A stretch of 54,250 nucleotides of DNA, from assembly GCA_927405585.1 (NCBI GenBank), contig CAKMJS010000101.1:1-54250 (forward strand). The letters are read 5' to 3'. Shown here in pieces: positions 32,359-41,929 of this stretch. The notes under the pieces are model-generated. The model saw nothing but the letters and a program-made list of their open reading frames with translations. It made no database searches and was not told the origin of the DNA. Made by a program: the position numbers and the translations under genes. How positions within the stretch are numbered: the first letter of the stretch is position 1; every line of letters begins with the position of its first letter. The stretch comes from an uncultured Desulfosporosinus sp. GTDB lineage: Bacteria > Bacillota > Desulfitobacteriia > Desulfitobacteriales > Desulfitobacteriaceae.

Positions 32359-33792
32359 CTAATATTTAAAAAATATTGCCATTAATCCCCAAATTATTGG
32401 AAACATTAGCGTTGCATAAAGCCAATTATTTTTTATTCCCACTTCAAAAGGAGTTTTGTTCAGAAAGATACCTACTACTAAGTTAAGAGCGGCAAACGGT
32501 GCTAACACAATACCTAATGCCCAACCTATTATTAATCCCAAGGCTAGAAATAGTGGATCCCATATAACAGAAAACATCTGCAAGCTGGCTACAAAAAGAG
32601 TAATTGTAATAATGGGGCTAATTCCTATTACAAATAGAATTGCAATAGCCAAAGAAATCACCATCATGGTAATAAATGAGTCATAGGCTACCAATTTTTC
32701 AAGTGCTGCTACCATGTAAAGTCCAACTTCAGAGTAACTTAAAGCTGAGCTCAATAGCCCGATACTGGTGAATAACACGATTTCATTATGATGCTTTGGC
32801 AATTCGACTTGATAATACATTCTAAATATTGTAGGTAACACAGTAATTTTCTTTAAGAAAATCAGCCAAACAAGAGGAAAACTAATGGCAACAGTAGGTA
32901 CTAGTACTAGAATGCTAATACCATATAATGTATTTAATAAGATAGTTGTAATCAGTACTAAAAAACCTATCAACAATAATTCCCATATTTTTTTATAATT
33001 TACTTCTTCGTACTGCGTTTGGGAATCTTCAAGATCCATCTTGGTTTCCATTACTTCCGGAAAATCTTTTCTCCTTTTATCTATAACGTCTATGATCAAC
33101 CCTAAGACTAGAATAGCTAAACTTATAGTGAATCCATAAGGAAACATTTCTATCCAGCGGACTCCCGTCATGCTTAATACAAGTCCTACTGAAAAAAAAG
33201 TAGGTGACCAAAATATACAAGCAGTAAAACCTCTATGGGCAGCTAATAAAATCAGTTCCTTACGTTCCTTGCTACCGTTTTGACAAAAAAGCTGATAAAT
33301 GATGTGCATAGTGGCCAGATTAAACACTGCTCCCATTAGAAAAGAAATGATCATACTAAAACAATAAACCTGGTAGTTTTTCTTAACTTTTATTATGAAT
33401 AATCTCTCTACTGAGGATAGGTAATTCCCATAGATAAGAGGCATGCTCAAAAATGGCACTGTTAAGAAAAGACTTACTAAGTCAATGTTTTTTGCTATAC
33501 CCTCTCCCCAATGCTGTAATTCACTACCCGAATAAACAAGTATAAGTACAGATAAACTTATTAAACAATAGCCTAATATTCTAGAGGATCCTGTAGCCTT
33601 TGGTAAGCTAAGTATCAAAACAATAGCCATAACAATTATAGTAACCGTCATGAGTTTGTCTAAAGTCAGATACGTAGCTACCAAAAATAGTAAGGGTAAA
33701 ACTGCACATAAACTTGTTCTAATATGGTGAATCACAGAATTATTTGCTCGGGTTCCAATTTCTAAATTAACACCTGCTGATTGAGGTTTCAC
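32359..33792 (-). CDS. polytopic membrane transporter, ion-transporter-like
   Basis: A 477-residue protein with about 12 hydrophobic helices and a charged central loop near residues 240-270 (KRRKDFPEVMETKMDLEDSQ). Two loosely similar halves and the stretch VIGISPIITITLFVASLQMF resemble members of the ion-transporter (citrate/dicarboxylate) superfamily, but I do not recognise a named family. GTG start with a weak upstream site. Encoded between a thiolase and the BKACE, it may carry the fatty or keto acid degraded by this unit. Confidence 0.65.
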   Translation of the reverse strand: MKPQSAGVNLEIGTRANNSVIHHIRTSLCAVLPLLFLVATYLTLDKLMTVTIIVMAIVLILSLPKATGSSRILGYCLISLSVLILVYSGSELQHWGEGIAKNIDLVSLFLTVPFLSMPLIYGNYLSSVERLFIIKVKKNYQVYCFSMIISFLMGAVFNLATMHIIYQLFCQNGSKERKELILLAAHRGFTACIFWSPTFFSVGLVLSMTGVRWIEMFPYGFTISLAILVLGLIIDVIDKRRKDFPEVMETKMDLEDSQTQYEEVNYKKIWELLLIGFLVLITTILLNTLYGISILVLVPTVAISFPLVWLIFLKKITVLPTIFRMYYQVELPKHHNEIVLFTSIGLLSSALSYSEVGLYMVAALEKLVAYDSFITMMVISLAIAILFVIGISPIITITLFVASLQMFSVIWDPLFLALGLIIGWALGIVLAPFAALNLVVGIFLNKTPFEVGIKNNWLYATLMFPIIWGLMAIFFKY

Positions 33793-33891
33793 TATCCCAC
33801 GACCTTTTCGCCAATAAAAAAGGAAGAACCTCCTAAGATTAATTCTGAATGATTTCTATGTATGTATAATAGTAGACCAGATCTAGTTTTA

Positions 33892-35082
33892 TTAGAGGCA
33901 TTCTATCATGATCGCCATTCCCTGACCGCCGCCTACACATAATGTTGCTATTCCGAACTGTTCTTTGCGTCGGAGCATTTCGTAAAGAAGGGTAATTGTT
34001 ATTCTAGCTCCGGTAGCACCTAATGGATGACCAAGAGCAATAGCACCACCGTTTACATTGACTTTATTAACATCAAGACCGCATTCTCTAATAACAGCTA
34101 GTGCTTGAGATGCAAAGGCTTCATTGAGCTCTATCAACCCGATATCTGATATTTGTTTACCAGTTCTTTTCAATAGTTTTTGAATGGCTGGAACTGGGCC
34201 AACCCCCATTATTTCAGGAGAAACACCCGCTTGCGACCAATCCACTATTCGAGCTAGGGGTTTAAGTCCTAATAACTTAGCTTTGTCTGCAGACATAATT
34301 AACATTGCTGCAGCACCGTCATTCCTTCCACAAGCATTTCCTGCCGTAACTGTACCAGTCTCTTTAAAGGCTGGACGTAGTTTTGCAAGAGCTTCGATTG
34401 TAGTGTTTGGTCTAGGGAATTCATCAGTTTCAAAAAGAACTGTTTGCTTCTTTTGCTTTATTTCTACAGGGATTATTTCATCTTTAAATTTGCCATCAAG
34501 TATGGCTTTATGGGCTCTCTTTTGGCTTTCTAGAGCAAAGGCATCCTGGTCTTCTCTGTTAATATTGTACCTGGAAGCTACATTTTCAGCCGTGATCCCC
34601 ATACCCAGGTGAGCACCAAAGATTTCAGTAGGCTGCTGGGCATTTTCAAGATTAGAATCCACCAAGACCGGATTTCCTTCACCAAAACGAGCACTACGCA
34701 GATAAATGGGGGCTCTGCTCATATTTTCAACGCCACCAACTATTGCTACCTCAGCTTGATTAAATACAATCTGCTGTACTCCTGAAGCAATTGCCTGCAT
34801 AGCAGAAGCACATAGTCGGTTAACTGTATAGGCCGGTGTAGTATCAGGAATACCTGCCCTAAGAGCTGCTACTCTGGCCACGTTTGAGGACTCTGAGGTC
34901 TGTCTTACTTCCCCCATAATTACGTCCTCCACTAGATCAGCAGAAATCCCAGCTCTGTTAATTACTTCTTTCATAACAAGACTAGCAAGAACACCAGCAG
35001 GAATATCTTTAAGTGATCCTCCTGAGCGACCAATTGGTGTACGAGCCGCACTGACAATTACAACATCTCTATTTGTTACCAT
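33892..35082 (-). CDS. acetyl-CoA acetyltransferase (thiolase) 1
   Basis: A 396-residue thiolase. N terminus [18 protein letters not shown], nucleophilic Cys in [14 protein letters not shown] (about 88-92), active-site His in [17 protein letters not shown] (about 350) and the second Cys in [11 protein letters not shown]. All catalytic residues are present, so it can cleave or condense beta-ketoacyl-CoA. Two thiolases in a row suggest different chain lengths or opposite directions. ATG follows GGAGAGAAATTT. Confidence 0.93.
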   Translation of the reverse strand: MVTNRDVVIVSAARTPIGRSGGSLKDIPAGVLASLVMKEVINRAGISADLVEDVIMGEVRQTSESSNVARVAALRAGIPDTTPAYTVNRLCASAMQAIASGVQQIVFNQAEVAIVGGVENMSRAPIYLRSARFGEGNPVLVDSNLENAQQPTEIFGAHLGMGITAENVASRYNINREDQDAFALESQKRAHKAILDGKFKDEIIPVEIKQKKQTVLFETDEFPRPNTTIEALAKLRPAFKETGTVTAGNACGRNDGAAAMLIMSADKAKLLGLKPLARIVDWSQAGVSPEIMGVGPVPAIQKLLKRTGKQISDIGLIELNEAFASQALAVIRECGLDVNKVNVNGGAIALGHPLGATGARITITLLYEMLRRKEQFGIATLCVGGGQGMAIMIECL

Positions 35083-35123
35083 AAATTTCTCTCCTTCTAC
35101 TTTTGAAGTAAGTTTTTGGGTTA

Positions 35124-36290
35124 TCAGAATGCCCTTTCAATAATTACAGCGATTCCTTGCCCTCCACCAATACAGGCCGTAACAAGTCCTTTTTTCAGGT
35201 TTCTTCTTTTAAGCTCATATATAAGCTTAGTTATCAACATCCCTCCAGTGGCAGCTATTGGATGCCCATGGGCTATTGCTCCCCCTGTTACATTTACCTT
35301 TTCCATATCAAAGTGAAGTTCTCGATCACAAGCTAGCACTTGGGCGGCAAATGCTTCATTTAATTCAACTAATTCTATATCGTCAAGCTTTATTAATGCT
35401 TTCTTTAAAACCTTTTGTGTGGCTGGCACTGGGCCGATTCCCATAATATTCGGATCAACTCCAGCTACTGCCCAGTGGGTTACTCTGGCGAGAGGTTCTA
35501 TGCCTCTTTTTTCTGCCTCTTTAGCCGACATCAACACCAAGGCACATGCCCCATCATTAACACCTGAGGAGTTGCCAGCTGTGACACTACCTCCATGTTT
35601 GAATACAGAAGGTAATTTAGATAGAGCTTCTAACGTTGTGCTACGGGGATGCTCATCCTTATCAAATAAGATGATCTCACCCTTTTTACCTCTTAAGGAC
35701 ACAGGAAGAATCTGTTCGTGGAATAACCCAGCTTCCATTGCTGCTTGCATCTTTTCTTGGCTTTTTAAGGCAAATTGATCCTGATCCTCTCGTGAAATAT
35801 TATATTTTTCAGCTAGATTTTCTGCGGTGATCCCCATTGGAGGATTGCCAATATGTTCTGGAGATAATTGACGCTTTATAAATATTGGTGGCGTTCTATC
35901 AAAAGCAATTGAGGGAGGAGGCATCAGATACGGTGATGTGGTCATGCTCTCTGTACCACCAGCCACAATAATATCCGCACTGCCCACCATAATTGCTTGA
36001 GCAGCAAGAACTACAGTATTCATCCCAGATCCACATTGTCTATCAATTGTTACTCCTGGGACAGATAATGGTAACCCTGCTTGTAACAAGGACAACCTTG
36101 CCACATTTCCTCCACCAGCTAAGCAGTTTCCAAAAATCACATCATCTACTTCTACTTCATCAATTCCAGCCCGCCTTATAGCTTCCTTAATTACAAGTCC
36201 TCCATAAATAGAGGGGTGTAAGTCTTTTAAAGCTCCTTTAAGTTTAGCAATTGGCGTTCTTACAGCTGAAACAATAACTACTTCATTCAT
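35124..36290 (-). CDS. acetyl-CoA acetyltransferase (thiolase) 2
   Basis: About 388 residues. ATG 36288-36290 (MNEVVIVSAVRTP) is chosen because AAAGGAAG lies eight bases upstream; a GTG three codons earlier is too close to it. Catalytic residues are intact: TIDRQCGSGMNT, NVTGGAIAHGHPIAATGGM, VTACIGGGQGIA. It differs clearly from the thiolase encoded 41 bp downstream, so this is not a recent duplication. It acts in the final step of beta-oxidation. Confidence 0.93.
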   Translation of the reverse strand: MNEVVIVSAVRTPIAKLKGALKDLHPSIYGGLVIKEAIRRAGIDEVEVDDVIFGNCLAGGGNVARLSLLQAGLPLSVPGVTIDRQCGSGMNTVVLAAQAIMVGSADIIVAGGTESMTTSPYLMPPPSIAFDRTPPIFIKRQLSPEHIGNPPMGITAENLAEKYNISREDQDQFALKSQEKMQAAMEAGLFHEQILPVSLRGKKGEIILFDKDEHPRSTTLEALSKLPSVFKHGGSVTAGNSSGVNDGACALVLMSAKEAEKRGIEPLARVTHWAVAGVDPNIMGIGPVPATQKVLKKALIKLDDIELVELNEAFAAQVLACDRELHFDMEKVNVTGGAIAHGHPIAATGGMLITKLIYELKRRNLKKGLVTACIGGGQGIAVIIERAF

Positions 36291-36330
36291 TTTATCCACT
36301 TCCTTTCTCGCACATTATGTCATAATTTAA

Positions 36331-37212
36331 TTACTTTTCTTTATCCTTATTGTAATCGTAAAAACCTTTACCAGTTTTACGACCCCATTCCTTTTTGTGG
36401 AATTTTTCCACTATTATGGGGGAAGGTTTAAATTTGGAATCACCTGTATCCTGGTATCTTTCTAAAGCAATATAATAGGAAAGATCTATCCCCGTTAAAT
36501 CCATTAGTTTAAAGGGACCCATTGGGTGACCTAAAGCATTGACAACAGCAGTATCGATGTCCTCGTAAGATGCGATACCCATATCATATAAATACATTGC
36601 TTCGTTTTTATTAGCTGCTACAATTCGATTCACTAAGAAACCGTAAATCTCTTTGTGCAACAAAACAGGCGTTTTACCCATCTTTTTAGCTATTTCCATT
36701 ACTGAATTAGCGGTCTCGTCAGAAGTATGTGGACCTTTCACAACTTCAACTAGCTTCATTACCAACGCAGGGACAAAAAAGTGCATATTGCAAACTTTTT
36801 CCGGCCTCTTAGTAACATCTGCTAATTTAGAGCTCACAATATAAGAGCTGTTAGTAGCTAAGATAGTATGAGGAGGGCAAACCTCATCTAACTGAGCAAA
36901 GACTTTTCTTTTTATCTCTAATTTTTCAATAACAGCCTCAATGACCAAATCAGCATCCTTTGCGGCCTCTGCTAGATCATTTGTGAAGGAAATTCGGGCA
37001 TGGGCTGCGTTTGCTTCCTCTTGTGTTAACCTTCCCTTACTCACCCGCTCCGGTAGGTATGAGTCCACAAAGCTCTTTGCCTTAACTAAAATCTCTTCAT
37101 TTAAATCAATACAAGTTACCTTAAATCCCGCGATAGCAGAGGATAGGGCAATCTGGTGACCCATATTCCCTGCACCTACAACGCAAATATTTTCGATTTG
37201 ATTTTCTGACAT
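36331..37212 (-). CDS. hbd: 3-hydroxybutyryl-CoA dehydrogenase
   Basis: A 293-residue protein of normal length. NAD-binding GAGNMGHQIALSSAIAGFKV (about 12-31), catalytic region NSSYIVSSKLAD and MHFFVPALVMKLVEVV with the catalytic His, and C-terminal helical domain (MGPFKLMDLTGIDLSYY). It oxidises 3-hydroxyacyl-CoA to the 3-keto form with NAD. Thirty-one bp upstream of the second thiolase in reading direction, part of the unit B transcript. Confidence 0.94.
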   Translation of the reverse strand: MSENQIENICVVGAGNMGHQIALSSAIAGFKVTCIDLNEEILVKAKSFVDSYLPERVSKGRLTQEEANAAHARISFTNDLAEAAKDADLVIEAVIEKLEIKRKVFAQLDEVCPPHTILATNSSYIVSSKLADVTKRPEKVCNMHFFVPALVMKLVEVVKGPHTSDETANSVMEIAKKMGKTPVLLHKEIYGFLVNRIVAANKNEAMYLYDMGIASYEDIDTAVVNALGHPMGPFKLMDLTGIDLSYYIALERYQDTGDSKFKPSPIIVEKFHKKEWGRKTGKGFYDYNKDKEK

Positions 37213-37243
37213 TTTTAATCAATCCTCTCTCTATCTTTATAAA

Positions 37244-39079
37244 TTAGCTTATGATTAGCGCCTCTTCAGGACAGTCCAAGACACTTTGGTCTGCATTTTT
37301 TATAATGGTAGCTAACATAATTGCATTAGGCAAAATATTATTAACATAATATTTTGCACTAGCTATTTTGCCCTTGTAATAATTAAGATCATAGTGATCT
37401 TCTGGTAATTCACTAATTTTCTTCTGGGCAATCAGAGCTTGCTCCATCAAGCATTCTGCTACTTGTACCTGGCTACAAACAAAAAGTGTTCTTAAAGCAT
37501 AAAGTGGTATCAATTCTTTTTTCTCGTTAAAGTTTTCATACCATGAATCATATAACGACTTTACTTCTTCCACACATTGGTATGCCTTTTTCAATAGTGA
37601 AAACTCTTTTTCGAGAACACTAGCCTTTCTGTCTTGATATATAAAGTCTTTAATCAATGCCATCCAATTAGCAAAGGGGACCCCATCTTCCATTCTAAAT
37701 TTACGTCCAACAAGGTCATTAGCCTGAATAAAGGATGTTCCTTCCCATATCGTTAAGATTTTTGAGTCTCTCATATACTGTTCAACTGGGTATTCTTTGG
37801 TATAACCTACACCACCAAGAACTTGTATTGCTTCTGCTGTTAGAATTGCAGCGGTTTCACTCCCATAGCATTTTACCAATGGGGTAAAGATTTCTGCTAT
37901 CCCTTTGAATTTCTTTGCTTTTTCTTTATCACCAGAATTTTCAGCAACATCGAGAAGATAATATCCTTTGAAAATCATTGCTCTAATACCTTCTGTCCTT
38001 GCTTTCATATCTAATAGCATCCGTTTAATATCTGTGTGCTTGACTAACTCGACCCTTTCCCCCTTGCTCTGTCCAAATGGTCGCCCCTGAATGCGTTCAG
38101 TTGCATATTGTGATGCAAAGGAATAGGCCGCTGAGGCTTGAGAATTAGCATTGTGACCAGTTCCAATCCGCGATTCATTCATCATGTGAAACATCATAGC
38201 AAGTCCCTTAGATCTACCTTTTTCATCCGGGGCTGCTCCTAGCATTATGCCGTAGCATTCATCATTTTCACCAAAATTCAACATAGTGGTTGCGGAACCA
38301 TGTAGCCCCATTTTCTCTTCTAAACCAATAGTTATAACATCGTTACCTTTAATCATAGTTCCATCTTCTTCAACCCATAGTTTAGGAACTATATAAAGTC
38401 CTAATCCACTAGAACCAGCGGCCCCACCTTGCGGACGGGCTAACACCATATGAATTGTATTTTCGCAACATCCCGTGTCTCCAGCAGAGATAAACATTTT
38501 TGAGCCTTTTATTTTGTATATCATTGGGTCATCCGTAGGATATGACCTAGTGATGGCATCCCCAACATCAGAACCAGCATTAGGCTCTGTTAAACACATA
38601 GTACCTTGCCAGTCTCCATTTAATAGCTTTGGTAAAAATCTCTTTTTAATTTCTTCTTTGCCAAATTTGATTAACAAATTGGCAACCCCTGTTGTTAACT
38701 TTACATTAGAAGCAACTGCGGGACATGCAGCGGAGTTTAGCTCATTTATTGCTTTAAAGATTATTAGTGGCAAACCCTCTTCTAGTTCAACACATTCAGC
38801 ACTAGATCCCCAGCCGTTTTGCTGTAAAAATCTGTACACTTCCTTATAACCTGGAGGCGGAGTTACTACACCGTTTTCAAATTTATTGCCGATCTTATCT
38901 CCTTGGGCATTAATAGGATTTACGATTTCCTTAGCTATTTTGTATGCTTCCTGCAACAAAGGGTCTATAGAACTCATATCTAAATAGTCTTTAAATCTGT
39001 CATACTGAAGCACTTCATCTGTAGGAAGCCATTCCTTTAGGATAAATTTCAATTCTCTGATGTTATATTTAAACTCCAT
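37244..39079 (-). CDS. acyl-CoA dehydrogenase, long (about 610-residue) type
   Basis: A 611-residue flavoprotein, longer than the usual 380 because of N- and C-terminal extensions found in the AidB/DmdC-like branch. Visible: CLTEPNAGSDVGDA (FAD contact), KMFISAGDTG, MGLHGSATTMLNFG, QVLGGVGYTKEYPVEQYMRD and KILTIWEGTSFIQANDLVGR, the terminal family motif. It oxidises acyl-CoA to 2-enoyl-CoA and needs ETF; no etfAB lies in the window. ATG follows GGGGGAGAGAAA. Confidence 0.92.
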   Translation of the reverse strand: MEFKYNIRELKFILKEWLPTDEVLQYDRFKDYLDMSSIDPLLQEAYKIAKEIVNPINAQGDKIGNKFENGVVTPPPGYKEVYRFLQQNGWGSSAECVELEEGLPLIIFKAINELNSAACPAVASNVKLTTGVANLLIKFGKEEIKKRFLPKLLNGDWQGTMCLTEPNAGSDVGDAITRSYPTDDPMIYKIKGSKMFISAGDTGCCENTIHMVLARPQGGAAGSSGLGLYIVPKLWVEEDGTMIKGNDVITIGLEEKMGLHGSATTMLNFGENDECYGIMLGAAPDEKGRSKGLAMMFHMMNESRIGTGHNANSQASAAYSFASQYATERIQGRPFGQSKGERVELVKHTDIKRMLLDMKARTEGIRAMIFKGYYLLDVAENSGDKEKAKKFKGIAEIFTPLVKCYGSETAAILTAEAIQVLGGVGYTKEYPVEQYMRDSKILTIWEGTSFIQANDLVGRKFRMEDGVPFANWMALIKDFIYQDRKASVLEKEFSLLKKAYQCVEEVKSLYDSWYENFNEKKELIPLYALRTLFVCSQVQVAECLMEQALIAQKKISELPEDHYDLNYYKGKIASAKYYVNNILPNAIMLATIIKNADQSVLDCPEEALIIS

Positions 39080-39116
39080 TTTCTCTCCCCCTAGTCAGTT
39101 CATAGAAAGTTCATAT

Positions 39117-39896
39117 TTATTTTCCCTTAAAAATAGGTTTTCTTTTCTCTTTAAATGCTTCTACACCCTCGAGGTGATCTTCTGTTGTAATTATCATAGC
39201 TTGAGTAGTTCTTTCTATCTCTAAAGTTTCTGCTAAATCAATTGTTAAAGCTCGGTTGGCGATCTTTTTAATCATTCCATAAGCCTTACTTGGACCACTG
39301 GCTAATTTTTTAGCATATTTCAACACTTCACTGTGCAGCTCATCTGCCGGATATAACCGATTAACCATGCCCCAATCCAGCGCTTTAGCTGCGCTAATTG
39401 GCTCTGCATTAAACAAAAGCTCTTTCGACCTTAACAATCCTAAAGTACGGGGTAAGAAAAATAATCCTCCCCCATCAGAAATTAGTCCCACTTTGGAAAA
39501 ACTTAACACAAACTTACTATTATCCGCTGCTAATACTTGGTCACATGCCATGGCCAAGCATACGCCAACGCCTGCTGCATAGCCATGAACGGCCGCAATT
39601 ATTGGTTTATCTAATTCTGTCATAGTTAGAATTAACTTATTAATACCTTCTAGACGATTATACGTCTTCAGAGGTGTGGAATTGCCCATACCTTTAACAT
39701 CCCCGCCGGCGCAAAAAGAGCTGCCTGCACCAGATAGAATAACCGCCCTTACTTGATCGTTATTTTCTGCAGTTTTCAGTGCTTCAATAAGAGCTTGGCG
39801 CATTTCAATACTAAGTGCATTTAATGACTTAGGACGATTTAAGGTAAGGGACATTATCCCCTCTTCAACTTTAACCAATAAGTGTTGCTCTTCCAT
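39117..39896 (-). CDS. enoyl-CoA hydratase/isomerase, PaaG-like
   Basis: A 259-residue crotonase-fold protein with oxyanion-hole segments SSFCAGGDVKGMG and HGYAAGVGVCLAMACDQVLA. The hydratase Glu of GGGCELA is absent (GVGVCLA). Instead KVGLISDGGGLFFLPR keeps the Asp used by PaaG-type isomerases. It is therefore more likely a double-bond isomerase, for instance for unsaturated acyl-CoA, than a second hydratase. Its ATG shares one base with the stop of the upstream SDR gene (TAATG). Confidence 0.85.
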   Translation of the reverse strand: MEEQHLLVKVEEGIMSLTLNRPKSLNALSIEMRQALIEALKTAENNDQVRAVILSGAGSSFCAGGDVKGMGNSTPLKTYNRLEGINKLILTMTELDKPIIAAVHGYAAGVGVCLAMACDQVLAADNSKFVLSFSKVGLISDGGGLFFLPRTLGLLRSKELLFNAEPISAAKALDWGMVNRLYPADELHSEVLKYAKKLASGPSKAYGMIKKIANRALTIDLAETLEIERTTQAMIITTEDHLEGVEAFKEKRKPIFKGK

Positions 39897-40657
39897 TATG
39901 CCTTTGGCCCCCCAGCAACGTATATAACTTGCCCATTTACAAACCCTGCATCATCACCAGCAAAGAATAACACTGTATTGGCAACGTCTTCTGGTTTTCC
40001 TGATCTTCCAACCGGAATAGTTGTAATTCTTGCTTTGACCATGTCCTCAAAATCCATTCCTAGTCTTTCGGCAGTTGCTTTGGTCATTTCTGTCTCAATA
40101 AAACCCGGTGCAACCGAATTACAGGTAATCCCATGCTTGCCCAATTCAATTGCAAGGGTTTTTGTAAACCCTTGCAGCCCTGCTTTAGCGGTTGCATAAT
40201 TAGCCTGACCACGATTTCCTAAAGCTGATGTTGACGAGATGTTGATGATTCTTCCATATTTTTTTGTTACCATGTATTTTTGGACAGCACGACTACAGAA
40301 AAATGCCCCTTTCAGATGCACATCCATGACCATTTCCCAATCATCATCCGTCATTTTAAAGAGTAGGTTATCTCTTGTGACACCCGCATTGTTGACTAGA
40401 ATATCAACTCGTCCCCACTGCTGCACAGTGTCTGCAACCATTTTCTCTACTTGACTTTTTTCAGTTACGTCAGTTAAACACTCTATTACATCAAATCCTT
40501 GTTCCTTGAATTCCTTCACTGTCTCCACAAGCGCTTTTTCATCTATATCAGAGATACATACCTTTGCTCCTTCCTGAGTGAAGCGCCGAGCTATAGCTTT
40601 ACCAATTCCTCTACTTGAACCTGTTACGATGGCAACTTTCCCTTCCAGCATACTCAT
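39896..40657 (-). CDS. SDR of the FabG / 3-hydroxyacyl-CoA dehydrogenase type
   Basis: A 253-residue SDR. TGSSRGIGKAIARRF (NAD(P) motif), NNAGVTRDNLLFKM, then ISSTSALGNRGQANYATAKA with Ser/Tyr/Lys, and the C-terminal AGFVNGQVIYVAGG. It closely fits FabG/PhaB-type 3-oxoacyl reductases; in a beta-oxidation operon it may oxidise a 3-hydroxyacyl-CoA of opposite stereochemistry to the Hbd protein. ATG follows AGAGAGGTTATTGC. Translationally coupled to the next gene. Confidence 0.88.
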   Translation of the reverse strand: MSMLEGKVAIVTGSSRGIGKAIARRFTQEGAKVCISDIDEKALVETVKEFKEQGFDVIECLTDVTEKSQVEKMVADTVQQWGRVDILVNNAGVTRDNLLFKMTDDDWEMVMDVHLKGAFFCSRAVQKYMVTKKYGRIINISSTSALGNRGQANYATAKAGLQGFTKTLAIELGKHGITCNSVAPGFIETEMTKATAERLGMDFEDMVKARITTIPVGRSGKPEDVANTVLFFAGDDAGFVNGQVIYVAGGPKA

Positions 40658-40691
40658 GCAATAACCTCTCTCTTTTATTAAATTTTATATA

Positions 40692-41471
40692 TTACTTACC
40701 TTTAAAATCAGGTTTTCTCTTTTCTATAAAAGCCTTTGTTCCCTCTTGTTTATCTTCAGTACTAAGTAAGATAGCAAAGGACAGTTTTTCAAGCATTAAA
40801 CCTGTCTTTATATCAGTTTCAGTACCCATTTGTACTGAGAGTTTTGCTAGCCTTACAGCCAGTGGTCCTTTAGACAAAATTTGGTTTGCAATTTCCTCCA
40901 CTCTTTGCTGGAGTTGGTCCGCCTCGACAACTTCACTTACTAAACCAATCCGTTCCATTTCTTCCCATTGTATGATTTTTCCTGTCAATATCATTTCTAA
41001 GGCCTTACCCTTGCCTACTAGTCGAGCTAATCTCTGTGTGCCACCTGCACCAGGGATAATTGAAAGATTCAACTCTGGTAGTCCTAGTTTGGCATTTTTT
41101 GATGCCACCCTGATGTCACAAGCCATTGCGAGCTCACAACCCCCACCGAGGGCAAATCCATTTATCATGGCGATAGTCGGCTTATCATAACCCTCAATAT
41201 AGTCATAAAACTCCTGCATTCCTCCACCCTTCAAGACTTCTAGCATAGTTCTATTTTGTAACTGAGTAATATCAGCTCCTGCAGCGAAAGACTTATCTCC
41301 AGCTCCTGTAAAGACTACACAACCAATACTTTCATCATTTCTTAATTCCTCTAAAGCATGTTTCATTTCATTCAAAGTTTGCTTATTTAAGGCGTTGCGT
41401 ACCTCAGGTCGATTAATAATTACATAAGCTAATTTATTTTTTATTTCTAGTTTAATGTATTTGTAATCCAT
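40692..41471 (-). CDS. enoyl-CoA hydratase (crotonase)
   Basis: A 259-residue crotonase with both catalytic Glu residues: GFALGGGCELAMACDIRVAS and LGLPELNLSIIPGAGGTQRL. KSFAAGADITQL is the first oxyanion-hole element. It hydrates 2-enoyl-CoA. First gene of unit B, with GGAGGTAAATA before ATG and the sigma-54 promoter about 95 bp upstream. Confidence 0.94.
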   Translation of the reverse strand: MDYKYIKLEIKNKLAYVIINRPEVRNALNKQTLNEMKHALEELRNDESIGCVVFTGAGDKSFAAGADITQLQNRTMLEVLKGGGMQEFYDYIEGYDKPTIAMINGFALGGGCELAMACDIRVASKNAKLGLPELNLSIIPGAGGTQRLARLVGKGKALEMILTGKIIQWEEMERIGLVSEVVEADQLQQRVEEIANQILSKGPLAVRLAKLSVQMGTETDIKTGLMLEKLSFAILLSTEDKQEGTKAFIEKRKPDFKGK

Positions 41472-41564
41472 TATTTACCTCCAATCTTTTGTGACAAATA
41501 TTATACTTCAAATAAAGTCTATATCGCCCCTCTCATATCAAACAATTATTTCTATTTGGAATAT

Positions 41565-41581
41565 TGCAATAATTATGCCAA
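41565..41581 (-). promoter_or_regulatory. sigma-54 promoter of unit B
   Basis: Minus strand TTGGCATAATTATTGCA, one mismatch from the -24/-12 consensus TTGGCAC-N5-TTGCA, with ten bases between GG and GC. It precedes the whole beta-oxidation operon. The remaining 41582-41873 has no gene; it holds AT-rich sequence suited to DNA bending. Confidence 0.85.
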
Positions 41582-41873
41582 TTAATGATTTTGCTCACAT
41601 CAATAGAAAATTGTCTAATTATTAATGATAAAGTAGCGAAAAATGAACGTGGTATAGTTTCGTTAATCGATATGCCTAAAATTTACTATTACTATGTTAC
41701 ATAATTAATAATGTGAAAAAGTATCCATGCATTTTTAGGACAACATTGTGGCATTATGGCCATAAGACAATTGGAGACTAATCGTAAGACTATTCACGGT
41801 TTAATATGAAGACACTATTGCAAATTTAAAACTATAAGTTTCACAACCAAGTTAATCAACTTGCGTGGCGCAC

Positions 41874-41911
41874 CAAAAAAAGCCTTATGGATTTATATCC
41901 ATAAGGCTTTT
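41874..41911 (-). terminator. rho-independent terminator of the activator gene
   Basis: AAGCCTTATGGAT (41880-41892) pairs perfectly with ATCCATAAGGCTT (41897-41909) around a 4-nt loop, and on the minus strand T-run follows. It ends unit C and insulates unit B. Confidence 0.9.
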
Positions 41912-41929
41912 GTACCAAGGTAACAAAAG

